9,765 nucleotides of DNA from Acidobacteriota bacterium (GTDB lineage Bacteria > Acidobacteriota > Terriglobia > Terriglobales > Acidobacteriaceae), in assembly GCA_021851465.1 (NCBI GenBank), contig JAJZDL010000108.1:1-9765 (forward strand), read 5' to 3'. The notes under the pieces are model-generated. The model worked only from the letters and a program-made list of their open reading frames with translations. It was not told where the DNA came from and did not search any database. The position numbers and the translations under genes are program-made. How positions within the stretch are numbered: position 1 is the stretch's first letter; each line of letters opens with the position of its first letter. Below are positions 1-6,410 of this stretch, piece after piece.

Positions 1-768
1 GGCGGTTGGGCCTGCTGCTTCGGCGGTTGGGTTGCCCAGGTCGACCGGCGGCACACCCAAGCCATCCGCGGGGGCGATGTAGGCGGATATGGTGGGGTTC
101 TGGATGCTGGTCAGACGCAACCCCCCTGAGTGGAAGCTTTCGGCGCCGAGGATCTGCCCGGCGTAGGTTGCGTTGCTGGTGGAGAGCGCGGTGATGGCGT
201 TGGTGTGCGCGCTGACGCCGATGTCTTCCAGCAACCTCAGGAGCGAGAGGGCGTTGGATGCGGAGACCGCGCCGAATGCGGCGAGGTTGATGGCCGGCCT
301 GGGGATGGCCGAGGAGCCAAGGAGGTTCTGCAGCGCGGCCACATGGCCCACTTCGTCGAAGCATATCTCGTCGACCATGTCGGTTATCTGCGAGGCGTTG
401 GCCCCGGTGAAGGTCACCATCGCGGGCTGGCCGGTGATGGTCCCGCTGCCCGCCAGACTGACTCCGGTCCCGATCTGCGTGGTCGTGTTGATGTCCGCGC
501 CCGTCGTGACGTAGGAGTACATGGTCGCTTCGAGGTAGTGCAGGTTGAGTACAAAGTTAAGTGTGCTGGCTTGGGCCGACCCTGGAATGACGACTGGTGG
601 GTTGCTGGTGGTGGTGCAGCCCGACATCAACCCGACGCCCGCCGCCGCGCCCGACATACCGAGAGCAGCAAGGAAGCGTCTGCGATTCAGTGCGCGGCCA
701 GCCGCGATCTTGTTGAGCTGATCGACCGATGCCGCTGGGTCGACGATTTCGATTTCATTGCTGGCCAT
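1..768 (-). CDS. Ferritin-like domain Tat lipoprotein (partial, 3' end beyond window)
   Basis: The frame is open from an ATG at 768 to the window edge, giving 256 codons and no stop. A strong Shine-Dalgarno AAGGAGG lies at 777-783, eight bases ahead, and fixes the start. After a polar N-terminus there is a twin-arginine motif NRRRFLAALG (residues 28-37), a short hydrophobic stretch, and a lipobox LMSGC with Cys51. This predicts a Tat-exported, lipid-anchored protein. The mature part looks like the Ferritin_2-type four-helix fold: Glu80 in helix 1 (LHYLEATMY), Glu139/His142 in DEVGHV, Glu181 in LLEDIGVSA, and Glu210/His213 in AESFHSGG. This is the Glu, ExxH, Glu, ExxH set expected of a diiron site. 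The visible C-terminus turns into a Pro/Ala/Gly-rich tail. The family is usually annotated as ferritin-like or dessication-associated; the substrate is unknown. Fold and export are fairly sure, function is not. Confidence 0.85.
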   Translation of the reverse strand, partial: MASNEIEIVDPAASVDQLNKIAAGRALNRRRFLAALGMSGAAAGVGLMSGCTTTSNPPVVIPGSAQASTLNFVLNLHYLEATMYSYVTTGADINTTTQIGTGVSLAGSGTITGQPAMVTFTGANASQITDMVDEICFDEVGHVAALQNLLGSSAIPRPAINLAAFGAVSASNALSLLRLLEDIGVSAHTNAITALSTSNATYAGQILGAESFHSGGLRLTSIQNPTISAYIAPADGLGVPPVDLGNPTAEAAGPTA

Positions 769-1103
769 TGTGTGGGCCTCCTTACCGGTTGACGAGTGAT
801 GGGTACGTACGATCCGATTGCGCGATAGACGGAGTTGGATTCCGGGCGTTCCTTGAAATGGTTTCCTAGGTTGAGTTTGTTTCCGTACGCAACTGTATGC
901 GCAAGATGGCACTTCGCGCAAGAGTCTAATTTGGGGGGTAGGATGCAAGCCGTCAACTCGGGCCGGTTTTGGGCCCTGGCGGAGGCCCGAAACGATGAAA
1001 AACGAGGCATTTTCCCCTGAAAACAGCCCAATTGGGGTTGTGGTGGAACCGCTCTTCGCGGCGGGCATTTTGCGCTGGTATGCTGGAAAATGTGCCTGAG
1101 TTG
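769..1103. other. Divergent intergenic region
   Basis: This spacer separates two divergent envelope-protein genes. It holds the ribosome-binding site (777-783) and ECF-like promoter (826-852) of the minus-strand gene. It also has an 8-bp direct repeat GCGCAAGA (899-906 and 916-923) and a hairpin at 967-992 (TTTTGGGCC against GGCCCGAAA, one T-G pair, 8-base loop) with no T-run on either side. I found no convincing -35/-10 pair for the plus-strand gene. Open frames here, including one with a chance CxxCH motif on the minus strand, look non-coding. Confidence 0.5.
826..852 (-). promoter_or_regulatory. Candidate ECF-sigma promoter of the ferritin-like gene
   Basis: Read on the minus strand, GGAAC (848-852) is followed after exactly 16 bases by CGTCTA (826-831). 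GGAAC-N16-CGTC is the classic layout of promoters used by extracytoplasmic-function sigma factors. It would start transcription near 818, about 50 bases before the ATG at 768. An envelope-stress sigma factor would suit an exported ferritin-like protein. This is pattern matching only; no start site is known. Confidence 0.45.
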
Positions 1104-2324
1104 ATGCCCACCCCCTGTGATTTTTCCTCGCGAAAGACTTTTGCGCGGTTCCGGTTTAGCGGATTGGGCCTGCCCGGTAGACGGGGGCGGCGTGGCGGAG
1201 GCGTTCCGGTAGCCTGCGCGCTGGCGTTCGGGCTGTTGCTTGCGGCGCTGAGCGGATGCTCGCGCCTGGGTTCGCGGCCCGCGGTCGATTCCGTCTATGT
1301 GACTGCGAAGGAGACGTATCTGCGCGACCGGATTGCCGCAGTCTCCAACCGCACCGCGACGGTGGAAAACGGGGAGAAGTTGGAGGTCCTGGAACGCAGC
1401 CGGCGCTTCTACCGGGTGAAGACGGAGAAGGGCGCGCAGGGCTGGATCGACGAGAGAGCAGTGGCGACGCAGGAGGTATACGACGCGTTTGTGTCGCTGG
1501 CGAAGGAGCACGCGGACGACCCGGCGGTGGCCTCCGCCGTGGTGCAGGACGAGGTGAACCTGCACCTGAAGCCGGGACGGGAGACGGAGCGCTTCTACCG
1601 GTTGGAGGAGGGGGACAAAGTGCAACTGCTGGAGCGCGCGACGCTGCCCAAGCCACTCTCCGGCGAGGCAATTACTATGCGGACGGAGCAGGGGGCGGTA
1701 GGCGCGCCCGGCTCCGCTCCGCCGGTTGCGATGGAGGACTGGTGGCTGGTGCGCGATGCGCATGGGCGCGTGGGCTGGCTGCTCTCCCACTATGTTGAGG
1801 TGGATGCGCCGGATTCGCTGACGCGCTACGCCGAGGGACAGCGGATTGTGGGTGCGTATGTGCTGACGACGGTACACGACGACGGCGCGGAGCAGGCGGA
1901 CAAGGAGATTCCGGTTTACCTGACCGTTCTGGCGCCGTATACGGCGGGGCTGCCGTACGACTTCGACCAGGTGCGGGTGTTCACCTGGAACGTGAAGATG
2001 CATCGTTATGAGACGGCGTACCGGGAGAAGAACATCGAGGGGTATCTACCGGTGACGATCAAGATGGCGGCGGATCCCTATGGCAAGTCCGCGATGGCGC
2101 AGACGGCTCTGCCGACATTTAGCTACAGGGTGCTGGCCGCGGATGCGGGGCCAGTGGCTCCCGACGCGACGACTGGAATGGTGACACCGGGACGGACGAT
2201 CAAAAAGACCTATCGCCTGGAGGGGAACCTGGTGCGGCGGGTGGCGGCGTCGGGGAGCTCGGATGAAGCAGAGGCGCATCCGGTCATCGAGGTGAAAAAG
2301 GTGGGTAAGGGGAAGAGGCGGTAG
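1104..2324 (+). CDS. SH3b-domain lipoprotein, hypothetical
   Basis: Taken from the ATG at 1104 this is 406 residues, ending in TAG at 2322-2324. The ATG at 1080 and a TTG at 1032 are in frame, and none of the three has a good Shine-Dalgarno, so the start is uncertain. The N-terminus has an Arg-rich stretch, a hydrophobic core (ACALAFGLLLAAL) and a lipobox LSGC with the lipidated Cys at codon 1257-1259 (residue 52). A lipid-anchored envelope protein is predicted. Two SH3b-like modules follow. The first (about residues 64-120) has VTAKETYLRDR and ends GWIDERAV. The second (about 146-233) has VNLHLKPG and ends GWLLSHYVEV, with a loop of about 35 residues rich in Gly, Ala and Pro. Bacterial SH3 modules often bind peptidoglycan or cell-surface ligands. 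The C-terminal part (234-406), with RVFTWNVKMHRYETAYREK, looks beta-rich and I do not recognise it. The tail is basic. Function unknown. Confidence 0.85.
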   Translation: MPTPCDFSSRKTFARFRFSGLGLPGRRGRRGGGVPVACALAFGLLLAALSGCSRLGSRPAVDSVYVTAKETYLRDRIAAVSNRTATVENGEKLEVLERSRRFYRVKTEKGAQGWIDERAVATQEVYDAFVSLAKEHADDPAVASAVVQDEVNLHLKPGRETERFYRLEEGDKVQLLERATLPKPLSGEAITMRTEQGAVGAPGSAPPVAMEDWWLVRDAHGRVGWLLSHYVEVDAPDSLTRYAEGQRIVGAYVLTTVHDDGAEQADKEIPVYLTVLAPYTAGLPYDFDQVRVFTWNVKMHRYETAYREKNIEGYLPVTIKMAADPYGKSAMAQTALPTFSYRVLAADAGPVAPDATTGMVTPGRTIKKTYRLEGNLVRRVAASGSSDEAEAHPVIEVKKVGKGKRR

Positions 2325-2410
2325 GATTCTTGCGCGGACGACCGACGAAGATTCGATTTTCAGGGAATGTTACTGATTGCGTAGAGCGTCTTGCCTCGAA
2401 CGAAATGCGG

Positions 2411-2452
2411 GGATACTTCTCTTTCACTGCGTTCAGGGGCAGAATGACAAAG
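2411..2452. repeat. Dispersed-repeat-like intergenic segment
   Basis: The 147-bp gap between the two convergent genes includes a stretch reading GGATACTTCT, a variable middle, then CACTGCGTTCAG and AGAATGACAAAG. It resembles a short repeat I associate with acidobacterial and other environmental genomes, with a core like TTCGCTGCGCTCAGAATGACA. The resemblance is from memory, and the window contains no second copy to confirm it. No open frame here looks coding and no clear terminator hairpin with a T-run is visible for either gene. Confidence 0.4.
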
Positions 2453-2471
2453 TTTTGCGCGGGGTTGGTGG

Positions 2472-3809
2472 CTAGGTGTAGAAGGCGCGGATGGCTGCGA
2501 CTACAGTCTGTTGCTCGTCATCGCGGATCTCGGGGTAGAGGGGGAGCGCGAGGACTTCGGCGGCGGCGTGCTCTGCGTTGGGGAAGTCTCCGGGCTTGTA
2601 GCCGAGGTTGCGCAGCGCGGATTGCAGATGTAGCGGCACGGGGTAGTAGATCTCGCTGCCGACCTGCTGCGCGTCGAGGTAGGCGCGCAGAGCGTCGCGG
2701 CGGGGCGCGCGGATGACGTACTGGTGGAAGACGTGCGTGGCGCGCGGGTCGGTGTAGGGAAGGATAATGCCGTCCTTGGTGGAGGGCCCGACGGCGGATG
2801 TGGGTGAGGCGGTCGATCCCATCCATTGCGATGATGCTGCGATGGATGGGGATCCCAGTTCATTGTTTGGGGAAAGTGCTCCGGTGGGAGACCACTCGAC
2901 GGCCAGGTCGGCCTCGCGGAAGAGCTGGTCGTAGCGGGTGGCGCGTTCTCGACGCTGTCGGTTCCACAGCGCGACGTGGCGGAGCTTGACGTTGAGAACG
3001 GCGGCCTGCATCTCATCGAGGCGGGAGTTGGCACCGACCTCGTCGTGGAAGTAGCGGCGGGCCATGCCGTGCGCGCGGAGCGAGCGGACGCGGCGGTCGA
3101 TCTCTGCGTTCGATGCGGTGACGAGGCCCGCGTCTCCCATGGCCGCCAGATTTTTTGTGGGGTAGAAGCTGAAGGCCGCCGCGTCGCCGAGGGAACCGGC
3201 CGGTGCGCCATTCCACAGTGCGCCGAAGGCCTGGGCCGCATCTTCGATGAGCAGCAGGCCGGGGTGGTCGCGCTGTAGAGCGGCGAAGGCGTCCCAGTCT
3301 GCGCACTGGCCGTAGAGATGAACGGGGAGGATGCCTTTGACGGACGGGCCGACGGGGCTGTCGAGGACTTCGGCGGCGGCGATGGGCGAGAGGTTGAAGG
3401 TGCGCGGGTCGATGTCCGCGAAGAGCGGTCGCGCGCCGGCGCGCAGAATGGCGCTGGCGGTGGCGAAGAAGCTGAATGGCGTTGTAAGGACGGCGGCGTT
3501 GGAAGCACAGGTTGCAGAATCGAGACCTGGGGCAGCCACACCCGGATCTTTGCCAATGCCCGCGGCGGCCAGGGCGAGCCAGAGGGCGTCTGTACCGCTG
3601 GCGCAACCGATGGCGAAGGGTGCAGCGCAGATCTGCGCGGATGCGGCCTCGAAGGCCGCGATCTGGGGGCCGAGGATAAAGTGCTGCGAGTCGCAGACCT
3701 GGACGATGGCGTCGAGGATTTGCTGCCGCAGCGGAGTGTACTGGCGCGCGAAGTCGAGCATGGGGACGGATTGCGGCGGTTGTGGAGTCGGCGTGGGCAC
3801 TGCAAGCAA
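2472..3809 (-). CDS. DegT/DnrJ/EryC1/StrS family PLP-dependent aminotransferase
   Basis: This gene encodes 445 residues from a TTG at 3809 (CGAGG about 6 bases ahead); an in-frame ATG at 3761 would remove 16 residues. The TTG is preferred because it leaves the family's usual short lead before VPMLDFARQY. Members transfer an amino group, usually from glutamate, to nucleotide-linked keto-sugars for surface polysaccharides or secondary metabolites. Visible marks are FILGPQIAAFE, CASGTDALWLAL (residues 69-80), TTPFSFFATA, VHLYGQ, IEDAAQAFGA with PLP-binding Asp190, SFYPTKNLAAMGDAG with the Schiff-base Lys219, NSRLDEMQAAVL, THVFHQYVIR and the C-terminal YYPVPLHLQ. The protein is longer than the usual roughly 370-400 residues because of two extra segments: about residues 87-104 between GIG and LTTPFSFF, and about 315-345 just before GIILPYTDPR. 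Both coincide with palindromic repeat-like DNA. No other sugar-biosynthesis gene is adjacent, so the substrate cannot be named. Confidence 0.93.
   Translation of the reverse strand: MLAVPTPTPQPPQSVPMLDFARQYTPLRQQILDAIVQVCDSQHFILGPQIAAFEAASAQICAAPFAIGCASGTDALWLALAAAGIGKDPGVAAPGLDSATCASNAAVLTTPFSFFATASAILRAGARPLFADIDPRTFNLSPIAAAEVLDSPVGPSVKGILPVHLYGQCADWDAFAALQRDHPGLLLIEDAAQAFGALWNGAPAGSLGDAAAFSFYPTKNLAAMGDAGLVTASNAEIDRRVRSLRAHGMARRYFHDEVGANSRLDEMQAAVLNVKLRHVALWNRQRRERATRYDQLFREADLAVEWSPTGALSPNNELGSPSIAASSQWMGSTASPTSAVGPSTKDGIILPYTDPRATHVFHQYVIRAPRRDALRAYLDAQQVGSEIYYPVPLHLQSALRNLGYKPGDFPNAEHAAAEVLALPLYPEIRDDEQQTVVAAIRAFYT
2815..2856. repeat. REP-like palindrome inside the aminotransferase gene
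   Basis: CCCATCCATTGC (2818-2829) and GCGATGGATGGG (2839-2850) form a 12-bp stem with one T-G pair and a 9-base loop, flanked on both sides by GATCCC. On the minus strand it is read in frame as about residues 318-332 of the aminotransferase (including SQWMGS), in a segment the family normally lacks. The hairpin itself is seen directly. Membership of a dispersed repeat family is inferred from its form and from memory of similar CCATCGC-type repeats in Acidobacteriaceae. Confidence 0.6.
3508..3533. repeat. Decayed palindromic repeat inside the aminotransferase gene
   Basis: CAGGTT (3508-3513) and GACCTG (3524-3529) form a short imperfect inverted repeat around GCAGAATCGA, followed by GGGCAGCC. 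On the minus strand it is read as part of DSATCASNA, the extra peptide between GIG and LTTPFSFF. The form suggests a worn copy of a repeat with arms like CCCAGGTCTCG/CGAGACCTGGG; that ancestor is inferred, not seen. Confidence 0.35.
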
Positions 3810-4140
3810 TGGTACCTCGCTCGGCGAGACTTTCGGCAGCCACTGGAGGTGCGTCTAAAATCCGTGCCGAAAGGCGCGCGCAAGCGGCATGAGCAGAAGA
3901 GACAGACCGGCCCGCGCAGCGTGAATGCCTGCGATGAGATAGCGCGCAGGGCTGGCCGGGTTGAAAATCGAGGTTGCGGCCTGTATGGTAAACAGTCTCG
4001 GGGTTGGTTGCGGAGGAAAGTCCGCGATAGGGGGCTGACCTTCGATGGGGTTGCAGGCCCAGGAGTGCGACGGAGCGCCCTGCAATTTTGGCACGGGAAA
4101 CAATTTGGCAAGGGAAACTAGATCAGGGAGATCGGCACTT
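3810..4140. other. Divergent intergenic region upstream of hfq
   Basis: This 331-bp spacer lies between the minus-strand aminotransferase start and hfq. It has a candidate hfq promoter (3961-3989) and the hfq Shine-Dalgarno GGGAG (4126-4130). miaA, which often precedes hfq in Proteobacteria, is absent. The short open frames here lack family resemblance and look non-coding. GGAGGAAAGTCCGCG at about 4011-4025 resembles a conserved RNase P RNA segment, but nothing else of that RNA follows. Confidence 0.5.
3961..3989 (+). promoter_or_regulatory. Candidate sigma-70-type promoter for hfq
   Basis: TTGAAA (3961-3966) and TATGGT (3984-3989) are separated by exactly 17 bases. The -35 matches consensus at five of six positions and the -10 at four of six. 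It would leave a 5' untranslated leader of about 145 bases before hfq. The match is modest and there is no other support. Confidence 0.35.
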
Positions 4141-4455
4141 ATGGAACAGAAGCCGGCGCAGAACATTCAGGACACGTTTCTCAACACGGTCCGCAAAGAC
4201 AAGAGCCCGATTACGATCTATCTGGTGAGCGGCGTGAAGTTGGCGGGCAAGATTCGGTCCTTCGACAAGTACTCGGTGCTGCTGGATAGCAATGGGCAGG
4301 AGCAGTTGATCTTCAAGCACGCCATTTCGACCGTGGTGAACGGACGTGTGGGGCCACACATGGAGGGCAGGATCGAGGGCAGAGTGGAGCCACGGTTGCA
4401 GGGCGGGTTGGGTGGGTCTGCGACGGGCGAGACGCCTGGAGTGGCGGGCGGTTGA
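4141..4455 (+). CDS. hfq: RNA chaperone Hfq
   Basis: This is a 104-residue Hfq, the ring-forming Sm-like protein that pairs small RNAs with mRNAs. The start ATG at 4141 follows a GGGAG ending at 4130. The Sm core covers residues 8-69: NIQDTFLN, with Gln10 matching the proximal-face Gln8 of E. coli; ITIYLVSGVKLAGKI; SFDKYSVLL; then FKHAISTVV. In the last block Lys59-His60 match the U-binding Lys56-His57, while Tyr55 and Phe42 of E. coli are replaced by Phe58 and Tyr44, conservative aromatic swaps. The tail (70-104) is not the acidic, Asn-rich E. coli type. It has the quasi-repeat EGRIEGRVEPR and then is Gly-rich. hflX starts 88 bases downstream, the common hfq-hflX pairing. Identification is secure. 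Confidence 0.96.
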   Translation: MEQKPAQNIQDTFLNTVRKDKSPITIYLVSGVKLAGKIRSFDKYSVLLDSNGQEQLIFKHAISTVVNGRVGPHMEGRIEGRVEPRLQGGLGGSATGETPGVAGG

Positions 4456-4543
4456 GGCCGTCGGCATTGCCTCTTGGCGCAGCCACGCCGTACCACCGAC
4501 TCGCCCCTTGTGCCGATCGGGCGCATATCCGAAGGTCGCGTCG

Positions 4544-6103
4544 ATGAAGACGTTGCATTCAAGGCCGCAACAGACAGGGCGGGACACGGTTGAACGCGAT
4601 TTGGAAGAGCGATACGCGGCACGGGCAGCAGGCTTGCAGATGAGTCTAGCGGAAGCTGCTGCGCAGGCCTCGCGCGCGGCATCTGCATTGGCGGATGCGC
4701 GACAAGGGCGCGCGGCGTCCGGCGTTGAGCGGGCGGTACTGGTTGCAGTAGAGTTCACCGGGCAGCGACGCCGGTTGACGTCGGCTGCGCGGCTGGCACG
4801 TTCGGCGGCCGCAGTTTCAATCGAGAACGAGATCTCGGCAGACGATGGCGAAGCTCAACCTTCAGTCGGCGCGGCGGACGATCTCGACTTCGATGCGTCG
4901 CTGGCGGAGTTTCAGGAACTGGCGCGGAGCGCAGGCGCGCAGGTTGCGGCGACGCTGGTGCAACGGCGCGCGCGCCCCGATGCAGCGACCCTGGTCGGGC
5001 AGGGAAAGCTGGAGGAGATTGCGGGTGTGGCGGCCTCGATCGGCGCGGACGTGGTGCTCTTCGACCACGACCTGACGCCCTCGCAGTTGCGCAATCTGGA
5101 GGCAAAGCTGCCCTGCCGGGTGATCGATCGGACGCAGTTGATCTTGGATATTTTTGCGCGCCACGCGCGGACGCGCGAGGGCCAGTTGCAGGTCGAGCTG
5201 GCGCAGCTCGAATACCAACTGCCGCGGCTGGCGGGGCGAGGCAAGGCGATGAGCCAGCTCGGCGGTGGCATTGGGACACGCGGGCCGGGTGAGACGCAGA
5301 TCGAGACAGATCGGCGCAAGATCAACCTGCGCATCGACCATGTGAAGCGACAGTTGGAGTCGGTGCGGCGGATTCGCCGGCAGCAGCGACAACGGCGGGA
5401 GGCGGTTCCAGTGCCAGTGGTGGCGCTGGTGGGCTATACCAACGCTGGCAAGAGCACGCTCTTCAATGCGCTGACTGAAGCGGGAGTGCTGGAATCGGCG
5501 CGCATGTTTGCAACGCTCGATCCGAAGTTGAAGCAACTGCAACTGCCGAGCCGGCGAAGGATTCTGCTGTCGGACACGGTGGGCTTCATCCGCAACCTGC
5601 CGCATACCCTTGTAACGAGCTTCCGCGCAACCCTGGAGGAGGTGGAGCGGGCCGAGGTGCTGCTGCACGTGAGGGACGCATCGAGCGCAATGATTGAGGA
5701 GCAGAAGGCGCAGGTTGAGAAGGTGCTGGGTGAGCTGGAGGTGGAGGGCAAACCGGTGATCGAGGTCATGAACAAGATCGACCTGCTGCCGCCGGAGGAG
5801 CGTATGCGGCTTGCGCATGGCGCGGGGACGAGAGCGGAGGGCGCGCCGGTTGCGGTGGCTGTTTCAGGATTGACGAAGATGGGATTGAATGAGTTGCTGG
5901 CTGCCATCGACGCGGCGCTGGTGGCGGACCCGCTGGTTGAAGCGCGACTGCGCGTGCCGCAGTCGGAGGGCGCGGCGCTGGCTGCGCTGGAGGCGGGCGC
6001 GCTGCTGCGCGAGAGGAGCTTTGAAGGCAACCTTGTGGCCTTGACGGCGCGCGGGCCAGCGTCGCTGCTGGATCGCTACCGGCGCTTCGCGGTGCGGGAT
6101 TAA
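4544..6103 (+). CDS. hflX: GTPase HflX, ribosome-associated
   Basis: From ATG 4544 (GAAGG at 4531-4535, 8 bases ahead) this encodes 519 residues; the frame stays open further upstream, overlapping hfq, but that part looks non-coding. HflX binds the 50S subunit and splits or rescues stalled ribosomes, mainly under heat or antibiotic stress. The N-terminal domain includes FQELARSAGAQV, RPDAATLVGQGKLEEI and ADVVLFDHDLTPSQLRNLE. Then come RTQLILDIFARHARTREG, QVELAQLEYQLPRL, the Gly-rich GGGIGTRGPGE (240-250) and a basic helix. In the G domain G1 is GYTNAGKST (297-305), G3 is DTVGF (344-348) and G4 is NKID (410-413). The protein is longer than E. coli HflX (about 426) mainly because about 100 Ala/Arg-rich residues precede the FQELARSAG block. 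It probably forms an operon with hfq. Confidence 0.95.
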   Translation: MKTLHSRPQQTGRDTVERDLEERYAARAAGLQMSLAEAAAQASRAASALADARQGRAASGVERAVLVAVEFTGQRRRLTSAARLARSAAAVSIENEISADDGEAQPSVGAADDLDFDASLAEFQELARSAGAQVAATLVQRRARPDAATLVGQGKLEEIAGVAASIGADVVLFDHDLTPSQLRNLEAKLPCRVIDRTQLILDIFARHARTREGQLQVELAQLEYQLPRLAGRGKAMSQLGGGIGTRGPGETQIETDRRKINLRIDHVKRQLESVRRIRRQQRQRREAVPVPVVALVGYTNAGKSTLFNALTEAGVLESARMFATLDPKLKQLQLPSRRRILLSDTVGFIRNLPHTLVTSFRATLEEVERAEVLLHVRDASSAMIEEQKAQVEKVLGELEVEGKPVIEVMNKIDLLPPEERMRLAHGAGTRAEGAPVAVAVSGLTKMGLNELLAAIDAALVADPLVEARLRVPQSEGAALAALEAGALLRERSFEGNLVALTARGPASLLDRYRRFAVRD

Positions 6104-6410
6104 ACAGAACAGGCCGCCTGTCGGGGAGCGGAGGTGGTGTCCCCTTGCACGCGACCTGTACGACCCAGGACGTCGGGTCTTGGTGGTATTTAGAGTTTAG
6201 GCTTAATTCCAGGATTGTCAAAGGCTATTTTGTGCGAGGGCGGAACAGCGGGCATCTGCGCGAATAACGCACAACCTGATCGTTTATCGCTTTATGCCTG
6301 TTTGACACTCCCTGCGCCGGTTGTTAGAAATAGGTGTACCCAAATCAGCCAAGACGTACCGGGTCCTTCGGCTTGAAGGGCGTTACGATCTCTCTCTATC
6401 TGCTTCGACC
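6104..6410. other. Intergenic region between hflX and the ATP synthase operon
   Basis: This 307-bp spacer is less GC-rich than its neighbours. Near hflX are two small hairpins, ACAGG-CCG-CCTGT just after the stop codon and GACCC/GGGTC around 6155-6180; neither has a clear T-run, so a terminator is doubtful. Further on is a spaced inverted repeat TTGTGCG (6230-6236) / CGCACAA (6268-6274), then the operon promoter candidate (6302-6330). I saw no gene in it. Confidence 0.5.
6302..6330 (+). promoter_or_regulatory. Candidate sigma-70-type promoter of the ATP synthase operon
   Basis: A perfect -35 TTGACA (6302-6307) is followed after 17 bases by TAGAAA (6325-6330), four of six to TATAAT. Transcription would start near 6337, leaving a leader of about 74 bases before the b' gene. 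The location, consensus and spacing fit a housekeeping promoter. Confidence 0.6.

Noticed and set aside
967..992. GC-rich hairpin as a terminator
   Set aside because: There is no T-run on either strand and both flanking genes diverge from it, so no transcript needs to end there.
835..1020. 61-codon plus-strand open frame in the divergent spacer
   Set aside because: It overlaps the ECF-like promoter region, has no Shine-Dalgarno and no recognisable protein features.
687..2003. 438-codon minus-strand open frame, with a CAKCH heme-like motif in the intergenic part
   Set aside because: It lies antisense to a well-supported lipoprotein gene and the start of the ferritin-like gene, with Arg/His/Gln-rich low-quality sequence typical of antisense frames in high-GC DNA. 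One CxxCH is not enough.
4011..4025. GGAGGAAAGTCCGCG resembles the conserved GAGGAAAGTCC segment of RNase P RNA
   Set aside because: The rest of RNase P RNA is absent: no following GGGCTCC, no AGAnAAAT-type core, and hfq starts about 115 bases later. Treated as a chance match.
2501..4111. 536-codon minus-strand open frame
   Set aside because: It is an alternative frame of the aminotransferase gene, very rich in Ser, Pro and Arg, and shows no family motif.
4091..4111. TGGCACG...TTTGGC upstream of hfq, like a sigma-54 promoter
   Set aside because: The two halves are about five bases too far apart for the strict GG-N10-GC spacing.
4346..4543. Upstream in-frame extension of hflX overlapping hfq
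   Set aside because: The added 66 residues are Trp/Arg-rich out-of-frame hfq sequence. ATG 4544 has a good ribosome-binding site and gives a sensible N-terminus.
5766..6221. 151-codon minus-strand open frame across the hflX end
   Set aside because: Most of it is antisense to the conserved HflX C-terminus, with Pro/Ala/Arg-rich sequence and no domain.
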